A stretch of DNA of 64,000 nt from Faecalibacterium prausnitzii. GTDB taxonomy: Bacteria > Bacillota > Clostridia > Oscillospirales > Ruminococcaceae. A program made the translations under genes and the position numbers. The stretch's first letter is position 1, and each line of letters opens with the position of its first letter. Below are positions 36,547 to 45,695 of the stretch, piece by piece. Location: the NCBI RefSeq assembly GCF_003287405.1, contig NZ_PRLD01000003.1:124001-188000 (forward strand). Direction: 5' to 3'. The notes under the pieces were generated by a model that worked only from the letters and a program-made list of their open reading frames with translations, made no database searches and was not told where the DNA came from.

Positions 36547-39500
36547 ATGGTATTCAAGGAACTGGAGATCCAGGGCTTTAAAAGTTTTCCCGATAAAGTA
36601 AAGATCAGCTTTGATACCGGCGTTACCGGCGTGGTGGGGCCCAACGGCTCCGGCAAGTCCAACCTTTCGGACGCAGTGCGCTGGGTGCTGGGCGAGACCA
36701 GCTCCCGCCAGCTGCGCGCTGCCGGCAAGATGGAGGACGTCATCTTCGGCGGCACCCGCAAGCGCAGCCCTATGGGCTTTGCGCAGGTGCGGCTGACGCT
36801 GGACAACACCGCCCACACGCTGGATGTGGACGCGGACGAGGTGACCATCGGCCGCAAATATTACCGCTCCGGCGACAGCGAGTACACCATCAACGGGCAG
36901 GTATGCCGTCTGCGGGACGTGTACGAGCTGCTGCTGGATACCGGCATCGGCAGGGACGGCTATTCGGTCATCGGGCAGGGACGCATTGCGGAGATCGTGG
37001 CAGCAAAAAGCAGTGAGCGCCGCGAGATCTTTGAGGAAGCCTGCGGCATTGCCAAGTACCGCTACCGCAAGACCGAAGCCGAGCGCCGTCTGGCTGCGGC
37101 GGGCGAGAATCTGGAGCGCCTGCGGGATATCCTTGGCGAGCTGGAAAGCCGGGTTGGCCCGCTGGAAAAAGAAAGCGCCAAGGCACAGAAGTTTCTGGAA
37201 CTGAGCGCCCAGCGCAAAACGCTGGAAGTGACTCTGTGGACCGACGGGGTGCACCGTGCCCGGGAAGCCGTGCGCCAGCAGGTGCGGGACTACGAGACCG
37301 CCCAGACCGACTACGAGCGTTTTGACCGGGAGACCAAGGCCGCCGAACAGGAGGCTGAGGAGATCCGTATGCAGGCACAGCAGCTGACGGTTGCCGTCGA
37401 GCGCCTGAATGGGGATATCCGCAGCATCACCCAGCAGATCAGCGGCTCCGAAAGCCGCATCGCCGTGCTGGAAAACGATATTCTGCGCAACGACGAGAGT
37501 GCGGCTTCCCTGCAGCAGGAGATCGCCGCCGGGCAGCAGGATACTGCCGAAGCGGATGCCGCGTTGCAGCGCCACCGTGCCGTGGCAAAGACCATGGAGG
37601 CGGCGGGCGAAAAGCTTGCGGCAGAGATCGAAGCGCTGAACACCGAGCTTGCCCGGCTGGCAGATGCCAGTACCGCCAGCGGTGCCCGCAAGGACAGTCT
37701 GCGGACAGAGCTTGCCGACTGCACTGCAAAGCGCACCGAAGCACAGGTGGCACAGGCAGCCGCCGAAGCCGCCGGAGATACCGCCCGGCAGCGTCTGCCC
37801 GCGCTGGAACAGAGCGCCCGGGATGCCGCCGCACAGCTGGAAGAGACCAAGCAGGATCTGGCTGATACCGTAAAGTACCGCCAGACGCTGGAGGAAAACG
37901 AAAAGCAGCTGGGCAACATCCGCTCCGGTCTGGAGCTCAAGCTGCGCAGCCGCAAGGCCGCGCTGGACGAAGCCGATGCCGCCGAGCAGCGGCTGGGCAG
38001 GGAACTGGATGCCGCCCGGCAGCGCCTTTCGGTGCTGCGGGAGCTGGAAAAGAACATGGATGGCTACCAGAACTCGGTGCGTGCGGTCATGCGCGCCGCC
38101 GGAGCCCGCCGCCTGCGGGGCGTTCTGGGGCCGGTGTCCACCATCCTGAAAGTGGAGTCCGGGTGCGAGGTTGCCATCGAGACCGCGCTGGGCGGCGCGC
38201 TGCAGAACATCGTAGTGGAAAACGAAGCCGCCGCGAAAGCCGCTATCGCCCTGCTGCGCAACGACCATGCAGGCCGCGCCACCTTTCTGCCGCTGGATAC
38301 CGTGCAGCCCGGCGCGTTCCGAGGACGGCTGTCCGGCACGGCACGGCTGGCCTCTGCACTGGTGCAGGCCGACCCCCGGTACGAGAATATCGTCTCGAAC
38401 CTGCTGGGGCGCATCATCGTGGTGGAGGATATCAACGAAGCCTCCCGTGTGGCGCGGGACAACGGTTACCACAACAAGGTGGTCACCATGGACGGACAGG
38501 TGATCAATGCAGGTGGCAGCTTTACCGGCGGCAGCGTGCAGCGCAGCGCCGGTCTGTTCACCCGCAAGCAGGAGATGGAGGAGCTGCGCCTGAAGGCGGC
38601 GAAGCTGCAAAAGGACTGCATTGCCGCACAGGAAAAGACCGACCAGTGCAAAGAACAGGCAGATGCCTTGCAGGCAGAGCTGACCGCCACCGCCAGCGAG
38701 CAGATCACCGCTGCCAACGACCGCGTGCGTGCAGAAGCCGAGCAGAAGCGGCTGGAAGCCGCCGCTGCCCAGTTGGAAACTGCCGTGCAGAATGCGCAGC
38801 AGCAGATGGACGCCTTGCAGGCTGCCTTGAACGACAGCCGCACCAAGGCGGATACCGCTGCCTTGCAGCAGGCAGAGCTGACGGCGCAGATCGAGCAGCT
38901 GACTGCCGAACTGAGCCGCATCGCGCAGGGCAGCGACAGTTTTCTGACCCAGCAGAACCAGCTGGCACAGGCGCTCAGCGCCAAGCGGCTGGAACAGGTG
39001 ACCCGCCGCAAGGACGCGGAACTGGCTTACAGCCAGATTGCTGCGCTGGAACAGCGTGCCAAGGACGCCGCTGCCCGCCGCACCGCGCTGGAAGAAAGCC
39101 TTGCCGCCCTTGCTGCCCGCAGCGAAGCCTGCCGCACCGAGATCGCCGCCATCCGCAAGGCCAAGACCGACAGCCAGACTGCCATTACCCAAAAGGAGCA
39201 GGCCATCCGCGAAGCTACCGAAAAGCGGCTTGTCTGCCAGCAGAAGGAAACGGAAGCACTGGCAAAAGCCCGCACCGCCTCCGACAGCCGCGAGGAGATG
39301 GGCCGGGAGATGGCACGCCTTGCCGAGCGCAAGGCTGCTGCCGAGACCGAGTACGACCAGACCGTGGCAAAGCTGTGGGACGAGTACCAGCTCTCGGTCA
39401 GTCAGGCCGAGGAGCTGTGCGTGGAGTTCGACAGCCTGACCGCTCTGCGGGCACAGGTGGCTGACCTGCGCGGCAAGATCCGCGCCCTTGGCAGCGTGAA

Positions 39501-40104
39501 CGTGAGCGCCATCGAGGAATACAAGGAGGTCAAAGCCCGTTACGATGAGCTGTCCCGTCAGGTGACCGACGTGGAGGAGAGCCGCAACGAGCTGAGCCGC
39601 ATGATCGCAAAGCTTTCCGCCCAGATGCGGGAGATCTTTACCGACAGCTTCCGCGCCATCAACGAAAACTTCAGCCGCGTATTCACCGAGCTGTTCGGCG
39701 GCGGCGAAGCCAGCCTTGTGCTGGAGGACGAAAGCGATGTGCTGGCCTGCGGCATCGGCATCCGGGTAGCCCCGCCGGGCAAGGTGATCAAAAATCTGGA
39801 AGCCCTTTCCGGCGGCGAGCAGGCGCTGGTGGCTATCAGCATCTACTTTGCCATTCTGGCGGTGAACCCCGCGCCCTTCTGCATTCTGGACGAGATCGAA
39901 GCCGCCTTGGACGATGCCAACGTGGTGCGGTTTGCCCAGTATCTGCGCCGCATCAGCGACAAGACCCAGTTCATCGTCATCACCCACCGCCGCGGCACCA
40001 TGGAGGCCGCCAACGTGCTGTATGGCGTTACCATGCAGGAGGACGGCGTGTCCAAACTGCTCAAGCTGGATCTGGAACAGGTTGACGCAACGCTGGTTTC
40101 CTGA
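36547..40104 (+). CDS. smc: Chromosome segregation protein SMC
   Basis: 1,185 residues. Condensin ATPase working with ScpA and ScpB, which are not in this window. Walker A GPNGSGKSN at residues 31-39. Long Ala/Glu/Gln-rich coiled coils flank a hinge (~500-660, e.g. VLGPVSTILKVESGCEVAIETALGG). The C-terminal head has the ABC signature LSGGEQALVAISIYFA and Walker B FCILDEIEAALDDAN. It begins at the base after the rnc stop and precedes ftsY, the common Firmicute order. A long open antisense frame across it (35575-39987, minus) is a codon-bias shadow. Confidence 0.97.
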   Translation: MVFKELEIQGFKSFPDKVKISFDTGVTGVVGPNGSGKSNLSDAVRWVLGETSSRQLRAAGKMEDVIFGGTRKRSPMGFAQVRLTLDNTAHTLDVDADEVTIGRKYYRSGDSEYTINGQVCRLRDVYELLLDTGIGRDGYSVIGQGRIAEIVAAKSSERREIFEEACGIAKYRYRKTEAERRLAAAGENLERLRDILGELESRVGPLEKESAKAQKFLELSAQRKTLEVTLWTDGVHRAREAVRQQVRDYETAQTDYERFDRETKAAEQEAEEIRMQAQQLTVAVERLNGDIRSITQQISGSESRIAVLENDILRNDESAASLQQEIAAGQQDTAEADAALQRHRAVAKTMEAAGEKLAAEIEALNTELARLADASTASGARKDSLRTELADCTAKRTEAQVAQAAAEAAGDTARQRLPALEQSARDAAAQLEETKQDLADTVKYRQTLEENEKQLGNIRSGLELKLRSRKAALDEADAAEQRLGRELDAARQRLSVLRELEKNMDGYQNSVRAVMRAAGARRLRGVLGPVSTILKVESGCEVAIETALGGALQNIVVENEAAAKAAIALLRNDHAGRATFLPLDTVQPGAFRGRLSGTARLASALVQADPRYENIVSNLLGRIIVVEDINEASRVARDNGYHNKVVTMDGQVINAGGSFTGGSVQRSAGLFTRKQEMEELRLKAAKLQKDCIAAQEKTDQCKEQADALQAELTATASEQITAANDRVRAEAEQKRLEAAAAQLETAVQNAQQQMDALQAALNDSRTKADTAALQQAELTAQIEQLTAELSRIAQGSDSFLTQQNQLAQALSAKRLEQVTRRKDAELAYSQIAALEQRAKDAAARRTALEESLAALAARSEACRTEIAAIRKAKTDSQTAITQKEQAIREATEKRLVCQQKETEALAKARTASDSREEMGREMARLAERKAAAETEYDQTVAKLWDEYQLSVSQAEELCVEFDSLTALRAQVADLRGKIRALGSVNVSAIEEYKEVKARYDELSRQVTDVEESRNELSRMIAKLSAQMREIFTDSFRAINENFSRVFTELFGGGEASLVLEDESDVLACGIGIRVAPPGKVIKNLEALSGGEQALVAISIYFAILAVNPAPFCILDEIEAALDDANVVRFAQYLRRISDKTQFIVITHRRGTMEAANVLYGVTMQEDGVSKLLKLDLEQVDATLVS

Positions 40105-40139
40105 TATAAAATAAACAGAAAATAGATAGGAGGACCACT

Positions 40140-41078
40140 ATGGCGTTCTTCGGATTTGGAAAAAAAGAAAAAGATAAAATGAAAACGGGTCTGGAAAAGA
40201 CCCGCACCGGCTTCTGGGGCAGCATCATGAATACCCTGACCGGCAGCGTCATCGACGATGAGATGTACGATGATCTGGAAGAAAAGCTGATCCTTGCCGA
40301 CGTAGGCGGCGAGGTAGCGGTGCATCTGGTGGACAAGCTCCGCGACCGTGTGCGCGACAAGGGGCTGAAAACCGGCGAACAGGCCGCAGATGCCCTGCGC
40401 GACATCATTGCCGAGGAGATGACCCCGGAAGCTGAGATGGCGCTGGACGGCAAGCCCGCCGTCATTCTGGTCATCGGCGTCAACGGCGTGGGCAAGACTA
40501 CCAGCATTGCAAAGCTGGCTGATTACTACACCCGGCAGGGCAAGCGGGTCATGCTGGCTGCCGGCGACACCTTCCGCGCTGCTGCCAGCGAGCAGCTGGA
40601 GATCTGGGCAAGCCGCGCCGGTGTGCCCATCGTCAGCGCGGGCGAGGGCGCAGACCCCGCCGCCGTCATCTTTGATACGGTCAAGTCTGCTACTGCACGC
40701 GGCTATGATATGGTCATTGCGGACACCGCAGGCCGTCTGCACAACAAATCAAACCTGATGGCAGAGCTTTCCAAGATCAGCCGCAGCGTCAAAAAGGCAA
40801 GCCCGGAAGCCAGCCTTGAGACTCTGCTGGTGCTGGATGCCATCACCGGGCAGAACGCCATCAGTCAGGCCAAGGAGTTCTGCAAGGCTGCAGATGCCAC
40901 CGGCATCATCCTGACCAAGCTGGACGGCACCGCCAAGGGCGGCTGCGTTGTGGCGGTCAAGCAGCGTCTGGGCCTGCCGGTGCGCTTTATCGGCGTGGGC
41001 GAGGGCATCGATGACCTGCTGCCCTTTACCCCGGAGGGCTTTGTGGAAGAGCTGCTCCCCCGGGAATGGAAGCACTAA
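40140..41078 (+). CDS. ftsY: Signal recognition particle receptor FtsY
   Basis: 312 residues. GTPase that docks SRP-ribosome complexes at the membrane. N-domain (residues ~20-95), then the G domain with [50 protein letters not shown] and the closing [12 protein letters not shown]. The A-domain is nearly absent: only ~20 residues ([15 protein letters not shown]), basic and aromatic, which may be the membrane-binding helix. AGGAGG precedes the ATG. Confidence 0.97.
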   Translation: MAFFGFGKKEKDKMKTGLEKTRTGFWGSIMNTLTGSVIDDEMYDDLEEKLILADVGGEVAVHLVDKLRDRVRDKGLKTGEQAADALRDIIAEEMTPEAEMALDGKPAVILVIGVNGVGKTTSIAKLADYYTRQGKRVMLAAGDTFRAAASEQLEIWASRAGVPIVSAGEGADPAAVIFDTVKSATARGYDMVIADTAGRLHNKSNLMAELSKISRSVKKASPEASLETLLVLDAITGQNAISQAKEFCKAADATGIILTKLDGTAKGGCVVAVKQRLGLPVRFIGVGEGIDDLLPFTPEGFVEELLPREWKH

Positions 41079-41091
41079 GGGGGCGCGGAAA

Positions 41092-41784
41092 ATGAAAATT
41101 TGTGCAGCCACCGGCAACGCCGGTAAGCTCCGCGAGCTGCGCCGCATTCTGGAAGCGCAGGGACATGAGGTGGTCAGCCAGAAAGAGCTGGGCATCACCA
41201 TCGAGCCGGAGGAGACCGGCACCACCTTTGAGGAAAACGCTCTCATCAAGGCCGAGACCATCTGCAAGGCCAGCGGCCTGCCCACCATCGCCGATGACTC
41301 CGGCCTGTGTGTGGATGCGCTGGACGGCGCACCCGGCGTGTACAGCGCCCGCTACTGCGGCCACCACGGCGACGATGAAGCCAACAACGATAAGCTTTTG
41401 GCTGCCATGCAGGCGGTGCCTGCCGGGCAGCGGGGCGCAAAGTTCGTCTCGGCAGTGTGCTTCATCCTGCCGGACGGCCGGCACCTGACCTGCATGGGCG
41501 AGTGCCCGGGCAGCATTGCCTTTACGCGGCTGTGCGGCGACTACGGCTTTGGCTACGACCCGCTGTTCATCCCCGCAGACTGCGGTGTGGGCAAAACGGA
41601 CAAGCGTCCCAACACCGAGAACCGCAGCTACGCCCAGCTGACCCCGGACGAAAAGGACGCCATCAGCCACCGCGGCAACGCGCTGGCAGCGCTGGAAAAG
41701 CAGCTGCCCAGCTTTCTGAGTGCAGTCACGGAAGAAGGCGTTATCGCACAGGTGTCTGGAAAAGTAGAGATCAAGCTGAAATGA
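41092..41784 (+). CDS. rdgB: XTP/dITP pyrophosphatase (RdgB/HAM1)
   Basis: 230 residues. It hydrolyses non-canonical purine triphosphates to keep them out of DNA. MKICAATGNAGKLRELRRIL opens the protein; TTFEENALIKAETICKASGLPTIADDSGLCVDALDGAPGVYSARY contains metal and base-binding residues in order, and FGYDPLFIP and SHRGNAL close it. Start 41092 with AAGGGGG 8 nt upstream, 13 bp after ftsY. It is about 30 residues longer than the usual length, mostly at the C-terminus. Confidence 0.94.
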   Translation: MKICAATGNAGKLRELRRILEAQGHEVVSQKELGITIEPEETGTTFEENALIKAETICKASGLPTIADDSGLCVDALDGAPGVYSARYCGHHGDDEANNDKLLAAMQAVPAGQRGAKFVSAVCFILPDGRHLTCMGECPGSIAFTRLCGDYGFGYDPLFIPADCGVGKTDKRPNTENRSYAQLTPDEKDAISHRGNALAALEKQLPSFLSAVTEEGVIAQVSGKVEIKLK

Positions 41785-41801
41785 TCGTAAGTCCGAAGAT
41801 G

Positions 41802-41935
41802 GCTCGCCCTCTCCGCCTCACCTTGTTCGGCACCTCTCCCAAAGGGAGAGGCCTTGGCAAAACCACAAACTTTATCTCCTCGCCAGAGGCTCTCCCTTTG
41901 GGAGAGCTGGCGCGAAAGCGCCTGAGAGGGCGAGG
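41802..41935. repeat. Dispersed repeat family A, copy 3
   Basis: About 134 bp between GCTCGCCCTCTCC and GAGAGGGCGAGG. It shares CACCTCTCCCAAAGGGAGAG and CCTTGGCAAA with copy 1, but has a second GCTCTCCCTTTGGGAGAGC palindrome and lacks the long middle identity. Just after it (41952-41990) ACGCCCCATCCCGTGAAAAAG resembles the left end of repeat family B. Confidence 0.8.
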
Positions 41936-42017
41936 TCGCTGACAGATACGCCCCATCCCGTGAAAAAGTAAAATTGAAAAATCCGAAATATCAACCTCAA
42001 AATAAAGGAGAAAAACT

Positions 42018-42314
42018 ATGCTGACAAGCAAACAGCGCGCCATTCTGCGCGGCAAGGCAAATACCATGGACCCCGTTTACATCGTGGGTAAGGGCGAGAT
42101 CGACGAGACCCTGATCCAGGGCGTGAAGGACTGTCTGGACGCTCGGGAACTCATCAAGCTCAAGGTGCTGGAAAACAGTATGTACAACGCCCGTGAGGCC
42201 GCTACCAAGCTGGCAGAGGCCACCGGCGCAGACTGCGTGCAGGTCATCGGCTCCAAGTTCGTGCTGTATCTGCAGAAGAAAAAGGACAGCGCCTACGCTG
42301 CCCTGCTGAAGTAA
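42018..42314 (+). CDS. YhbY-type CRM-domain RNA-binding protein
   Basis: 98 residues, a single CRS1-YhbY domain: LTSKQRAILRGKANTMDPVYIVGKG, then VKDCLDARELIKLKVLENS, and CVQVIGSKFVLYL. It is associated with the pre-50S ribosomal subunit. AAAGGAG is upstream of the ATG. nadD starts 1 nt after its stop, so they are co-translated. Confidence 0.93.
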   Translation: MLTSKQRAILRGKANTMDPVYIVGKGEIDETLIQGVKDCLDARELIKLKVLENSMYNAREAATKLAEATGADCVQVIGSKFVLYLQKKKDSAYAALLK

Positions 42315-42315
42315 G

Positions 42316-42954
42316 ATGAAGATCCTTCTCTATGGCGGCAGCTTTGACCCGCCCCATAACGGCCACCTGAATAACCTGCGTGCAGCGGCAGACCGCGTGC
42401 GCCCGGATAAGATCGTGGTGATGCCGGCAGGTACTTCCCCCTTTAAGGAGGGGACAAATGCCTCCGGTGCGCTGCGGCTGGAAATGTGCCGGTGCTTTGC
42501 GGCACTGGCGCAGGAGCCGGGTATGCCGCCGCTGGAAGTAAGCGGCTGGGAGGTGGCGCAGGCCGCAGCGGGCAGCCGCAATTATACCGTGCTCACGCTG
42601 GAAATGCTGGCGCGGGAAAACCCCGGCGCTATACTGTATCTTGCTATTGGCAGCGATATGCTGCTCAGCTTTGAGGGCTGGCACCGCTGGCAGGATATCC
42701 TGCGCATTGCGCGGGTGGTGGTCACCAGCCGGGATATCGGCGATGCCCCGGCGCTGCACGCAAAGGCAAAGCAGCTGGACCCGTCGGGCGGACGCATCCT
42801 GTTTGCCCCCGTGCAGGCGCTGCCTATGGCCAGCAGCCAGCTGCGGGCCCGGCTTGCCGCCGGAGAGGAATGCGAAGCCGAACTGCCGGAAGCGGTGCGC
42901 ACCGTCATCCGGCGGGAGGGACTATACCGGAACACAGAAGGAAGTAGCAGATAA
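42316..42954 (+). CDS. nadD: Nicotinate-nucleotide adenylyltransferase
   Basis: 212 residues. It makes NaAD from NaMN and ATP in NAD synthesis. LLYGGSFDPPHNGHL carries the nucleotidyltransferase (T/H)xGH element; IGSDMLLSFEGWHRWQDIL and PMASSQLRARLAAGE (the ISSTxIR-equivalent) follow. The start is packed against the yhbY stop; yqeK follows directly, the typical pairing. Confidence 0.95.
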   Translation: MKILLYGGSFDPPHNGHLNNLRAAADRVRPDKIVVMPAGTSPFKEGTNASGALRLEMCRCFAALAQEPGMPPLEVSGWEVAQAAAGSRNYTVLTLEMLARENPGAILYLAIGSDMLLSFEGWHRWQDILRIARVVVTSRDIGDAPALHAKAKQLDPSGGRILFAPVQALPMASSQLRARLAAGEECEAELPEAVRTVIRREGLYRNTEGSSR

Positions 42955-43533
42955 ATGGAGCTGAAACAGGCAAAGGAACTTGTGCGCGGCCGCTTGAGCG
43001 ATAAGCGCTACGAGCATACCATCAACGTGAAAAAAATGGCCGTCAAACTGGCCAAGCACTACGGCACCGACCCGGAGCAGGCCGCACTGGCGGCGCTTTT
43101 GCACGATGCCGCCAAGGAATTGCCCAAGGACGAGATGCGCGCTATCATGCAGGCATACCCGCAGTATGCGCAGGGCGGCGAAGCACGCCCCACGCCGGTA
43201 TGGCACGGCATCTGCGCCGCCATTCTGGCGCGTACGGAGTGGGGCGTCACAGACGAAGCCGTGCTCAGCGCCATCGCCTGCCATACCGCAGGCAAGGCGG
43301 GCATGACCCAGCTGGACAAGATCTTGTATCTGGCCGATATGACCAGTGCCGAACGGGACTGGCCCGGGGTGGAAAAGCTGCGCAAGCTGGAAATGAAGGA
43401 TTTGGACGCGGCCATGCTGGCGGCGCTCAAGCAGACCAACGGCTTTGTGCTGTCCGAGGGCAAGCCCCTAGACCCCGAGAGCAAGGCCGCCTACGAGGAT
43501 ATCTTAGCGCACAGCGGGCAGAATGAAGGGTGA
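42955..43533 (+). CDS. yqeK: YqeK-type HD-domain diadenosine tetraphosphatase
   Basis: 192 residues. Members of this HD family hydrolyse Ap4A symmetrically. YEHTINVKKMAVKLAKHYG, ALLHDAAKELPKDE with the HD pair, WHGICAAILART, and AIACHTAGKAGMTQLDKILYLADM give the metal ligands in order. It starts at the base after the nadD stop. Confidence 0.93.
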   Translation: MELKQAKELVRGRLSDKRYEHTINVKKMAVKLAKHYGTDPEQAALAALLHDAAKELPKDEMRAIMQAYPQYAQGGEARPTPVWHGICAAILARTEWGVTDEAVLSAIACHTAGKAGMTQLDKILYLADMTSAERDWPGVEKLRKLEMKDLDAAMLAALKQTNGFVLSEGKPLDPESKAAYEDILAHSGQNEG

Positions 43534-43583
43534 AAAGCCGGGCACCGATTAAAAATGGTTTCGGCCATCCCCGGATAAAACAA

Positions 43584-43612
43584 TTGCAGATTTTGCCGTA
43601 CCATGCTATACT
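43584..43612 (+). promoter_or_regulatory. Promoter of the LCP-rsfS genes
   Basis: TTGCAG (43584-43589), 17 nt, TATACT (43607-43612) preceded by TGC, an extended -10. It lies in the 146-bp gap after yqeK. Confidence 0.65.
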
Positions 43613-43679
43613 GAAGGATATGACAGGTCTGCAGGTAAAAAACTCTGCAGAGCAGTGAAAAGCTGGAGGATATAAAAGC

Positions 43680-45053
43680 ATGAGCCAGACGCCACGCCAT
43701 ATCAATACAGACCGCTCGCTCAGCCGCCCGGATCAGGCGGCGCGTGCCCCGCAGGCTGCCCCGGAGCAGAACACCCGCAGCACTGCCGGGGCGCAGCACG
43801 CCGCGCCGCCCCGCTATGCAGCACAGCCCGATCTGGGCGGGGACGATGCACCGCGCCGCCGCAAAAAAAAGAAAAAGACCCCGTTGTGGCTGCCCTTTGC
43901 CATCGTGATGGGCGTGATTGCCGTGATCTCCGGTGTGGTGGTGTACGGTGTGAGCCTTGTGAACAAGGTGGAGGACAGCATCCGCCCGGCAGAAAGTGCC
44001 CCCTCCATCGTGGAGGAGATCCAGACCGCCGAGGAGTACAAGGGCGATGTGGTCAACATTCTGGTCTGCGGCATCGACTTTGAAGAGGGACGCTCTTACA
44101 GCGACACCAGCTCCAACGACGGCATGACGGATATGATCCTGTACTGCCAGTTTGATATCAAGGGCGGTGCGCTGCGGATGCTGCAGATCCCCCGCAACAC
44201 GCTGGTGACCACCCAGAACCGCAAGCTTACCCTTTCCAACGGCAAGACCTATGCCGTTTCCAACTACCAGATCAACTCGGTGGCGCTTTCCAACGGCGGC
44301 AGCATTGCCGCGCTGGCAGATGTCATTTACGACCAGTACCACCTGCCCATCGACTACTATGTTACCATCGATATGCAGGCGCTGGTGGAAATGGTGGATA
44401 ACTTCGGCGGCATCGAGGTGTATATCCCCCGGGATATGTCCTACGGCGGCAGCAAGCTGCTGAAAGGCTACCGCAATCTGGACGGTGCTTCGGCGGAGTT
44501 CTTTGTGCGCTGCCGCCACGGTGACGGCTACGCAAACTCTGATATCGACCGCTTGAATATGCAGCGCTACTTCTACGCAGGTCTGTTCAAGCGCGCCCGC
44601 GCTATGGGCATTACCGATATCCTGAACCAGCTGCCGCTGATATTCAAGGACTATATCCACACGGATATGGATATCACCACCATCGCAAAGCTGCTGGCGT
44701 CCTTCCTCAAGATCGACAGCTCCAATATCATTCTGGCGCAGACGCCGGTGTTCATGGGCGTGCCCAACGTGGGCAAGACCGACTCCTTTGCCGGCTACTC
44801 CTGCGTGGTGCCGGATGCCGGTTCCATCGCAAACCTGCTCAACCAGTATTTCTGCACCTACACCGGCCCGGTGGAGGTAAGCGAGCTGCACATGGTCACC
44901 GACCAGTGGCCCCACGGCAGCGCATCCACCGATGCCAACGTGCAGTATATGGGACGCATCGATAAGGAATCCGACGACGCCATCCTCAGCGGCGATACCG
45001 ACCTTTCCGGCGCTGTGACCACCGATGGTCAGGCAGCGGGCACCGGACAGTAA
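43680..45053 (+). CDS. LytR-CpsA-Psr (LCP) family cell-wall glycopolymer ligase
   Basis: 457 residues. LCP enzymes attach teichoic acids or capsule polymers to peptidoglycan outside the membrane. The N-terminus is a ~60-residue disordered cytoplasmic tail ending in RRRKKKKK, followed by one membrane helix (LPFAIVMGVIAVISGVVVYGV). The extracellular LCP domain has VNILVCGIDF, MTDMILYCQFD, LRMLQIPRNTLV, NFGGIEVYIP and FVRCRHGDGYANSDIDRLNMQRYF. A candidate TGC-TATACT promoter is upstream. Which glycopolymer it transfers is unknown. Confidence 0.93.
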   Translation: MSQTPRHINTDRSLSRPDQAARAPQAAPEQNTRSTAGAQHAAPPRYAAQPDLGGDDAPRRRKKKKKTPLWLPFAIVMGVIAVISGVVVYGVSLVNKVEDSIRPAESAPSIVEEIQTAEEYKGDVVNILVCGIDFEEGRSYSDTSSNDGMTDMILYCQFDIKGGALRMLQIPRNTLVTTQNRKLTLSNGKTYAVSNYQINSVALSNGGSIAALADVIYDQYHLPIDYYVTIDMQALVEMVDNFGGIEVYIPRDMSYGGSKLLKGYRNLDGASAEFFVRCRHGDGYANSDIDRLNMQRYFYAGLFKRARAMGITDILNQLPLIFKDYIHTDMDITTIAKLLASFLKIDSSNIILAQTPVFMGVPNVGKTDSFAGYSCVVPDAGSIANLLNQYFCTYTGPVEVSELHMVTDQWPHGSASTDANVQYMGRIDKESDDAILSGDTDLSGAVTTDGQAAGTGQ

Positions 45054-45113
45054 CAACAAAAACAATGCCCTGCACACCGGGTGCGGGGATGTTCCGACAG
45101 AAGGGAGAAACAC

Positions 45114-45497
45114 ATGGATAATTTCAACGACAGCAAGGCGCTTGCCATTGAGATCGCCAAGATTTTGGACAAGAAGAAGGCACAGGATGTGCGGGTGCTC
45201 AAGGTGGAAAGCCTGACCGTCCTGACCGATTATTTCGTCATCGCCTCCGGTACCTCCACCACACAGGTGGCGTCTCTGGCAGACGAGGTGGAGTACGAGC
45301 TTTCGCAGAAGGGTCTGGAACCCTACAGCACCGAGGGTCACGACACCAAGAACTGGGTGCTGCTGGATTACTCCAACGTCATCGTGCACGTCTTTGTGCC
45401 CAACAGCCGCGCTTACTATGATCTGGAGCACCTGTGGGCAGACGGCGAGCCGGTGGACATCTCGGAGTACCTGACCCCGGATAGCAGCATTGAATAA
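45114..45497 (+). CDS. rsfS: Ribosomal silencing factor RsfS
   Basis: 127 residues. It binds L14 and blocks subunit joining in slow growth. LEIAKILDKKKAQDV-like opening (AIEIAKILD), VLTDYFVIASGTST, then WVLLDYSNVIVHVFVPNSRAYYDLEHLWAD are all family hallmarks. Start 45114 with AAGGGAG upstream. Confidence 0.95.
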   Translation: MDNFNDSKALAIEIAKILDKKKAQDVRVLKVESLTVLTDYFVIASGTSTTQVASLADEVEYELSQKGLEPYSTEGHDTKNWVLLDYSNVIVHVFVPNSRAYYDLEHLWADGEPVDISEYLTPDSSIE

Positions 45498-45565
45498 TTA
45501 AGGCAAAAAGGTTTGCTTCTGGCAGGACCCGCTCCGTTATTGCGGCGCAATAGGGAAAGTTGGCA

Positions 45566-45619
45566 GAAAAGCTCCCCCCTCGGGGGAGCTGGCAGGGAGA
45601 ATGCCCTGACTGAGAGGGT
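45566..45619. repeat. Short repeat related to family A ends
   Basis: AAGCTCCCCCCTCGGGGGAGCTGGC followed by ACTGAGAGGG. The GGGGGAGCTGGC…ACTGAGAGGG pair also occurs in copy 1 (11144-11179). It lies in the 198-bp rsfS-leuS gap, which otherwise shows no gene and no T-box. Confidence 0.6.
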
Positions 45620-45695
45620 TTGTACCGGAAGTACCTTAAAAGCATACGCCCCCAAGCAACGGTATTTTGGTTAAAGTCTGGAGCTGATTACAAAC

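Noticed and set aside
35575-39987. Very long open frame on the minus strand (about 1,470 codons) antisense to smc and rnc
   Set aside because: It is a shadow of high-GC codon bias over complete smc and rnc genes; the translation is low-complexity His/Gln/Leu-rich with no domain.
45498-45695. T-box leader before leuS
   Set aside because: No specifier stem or T-box sequence (TGGNACCGCG) and no terminator/antiterminator; the gap holds a repeat fragment.
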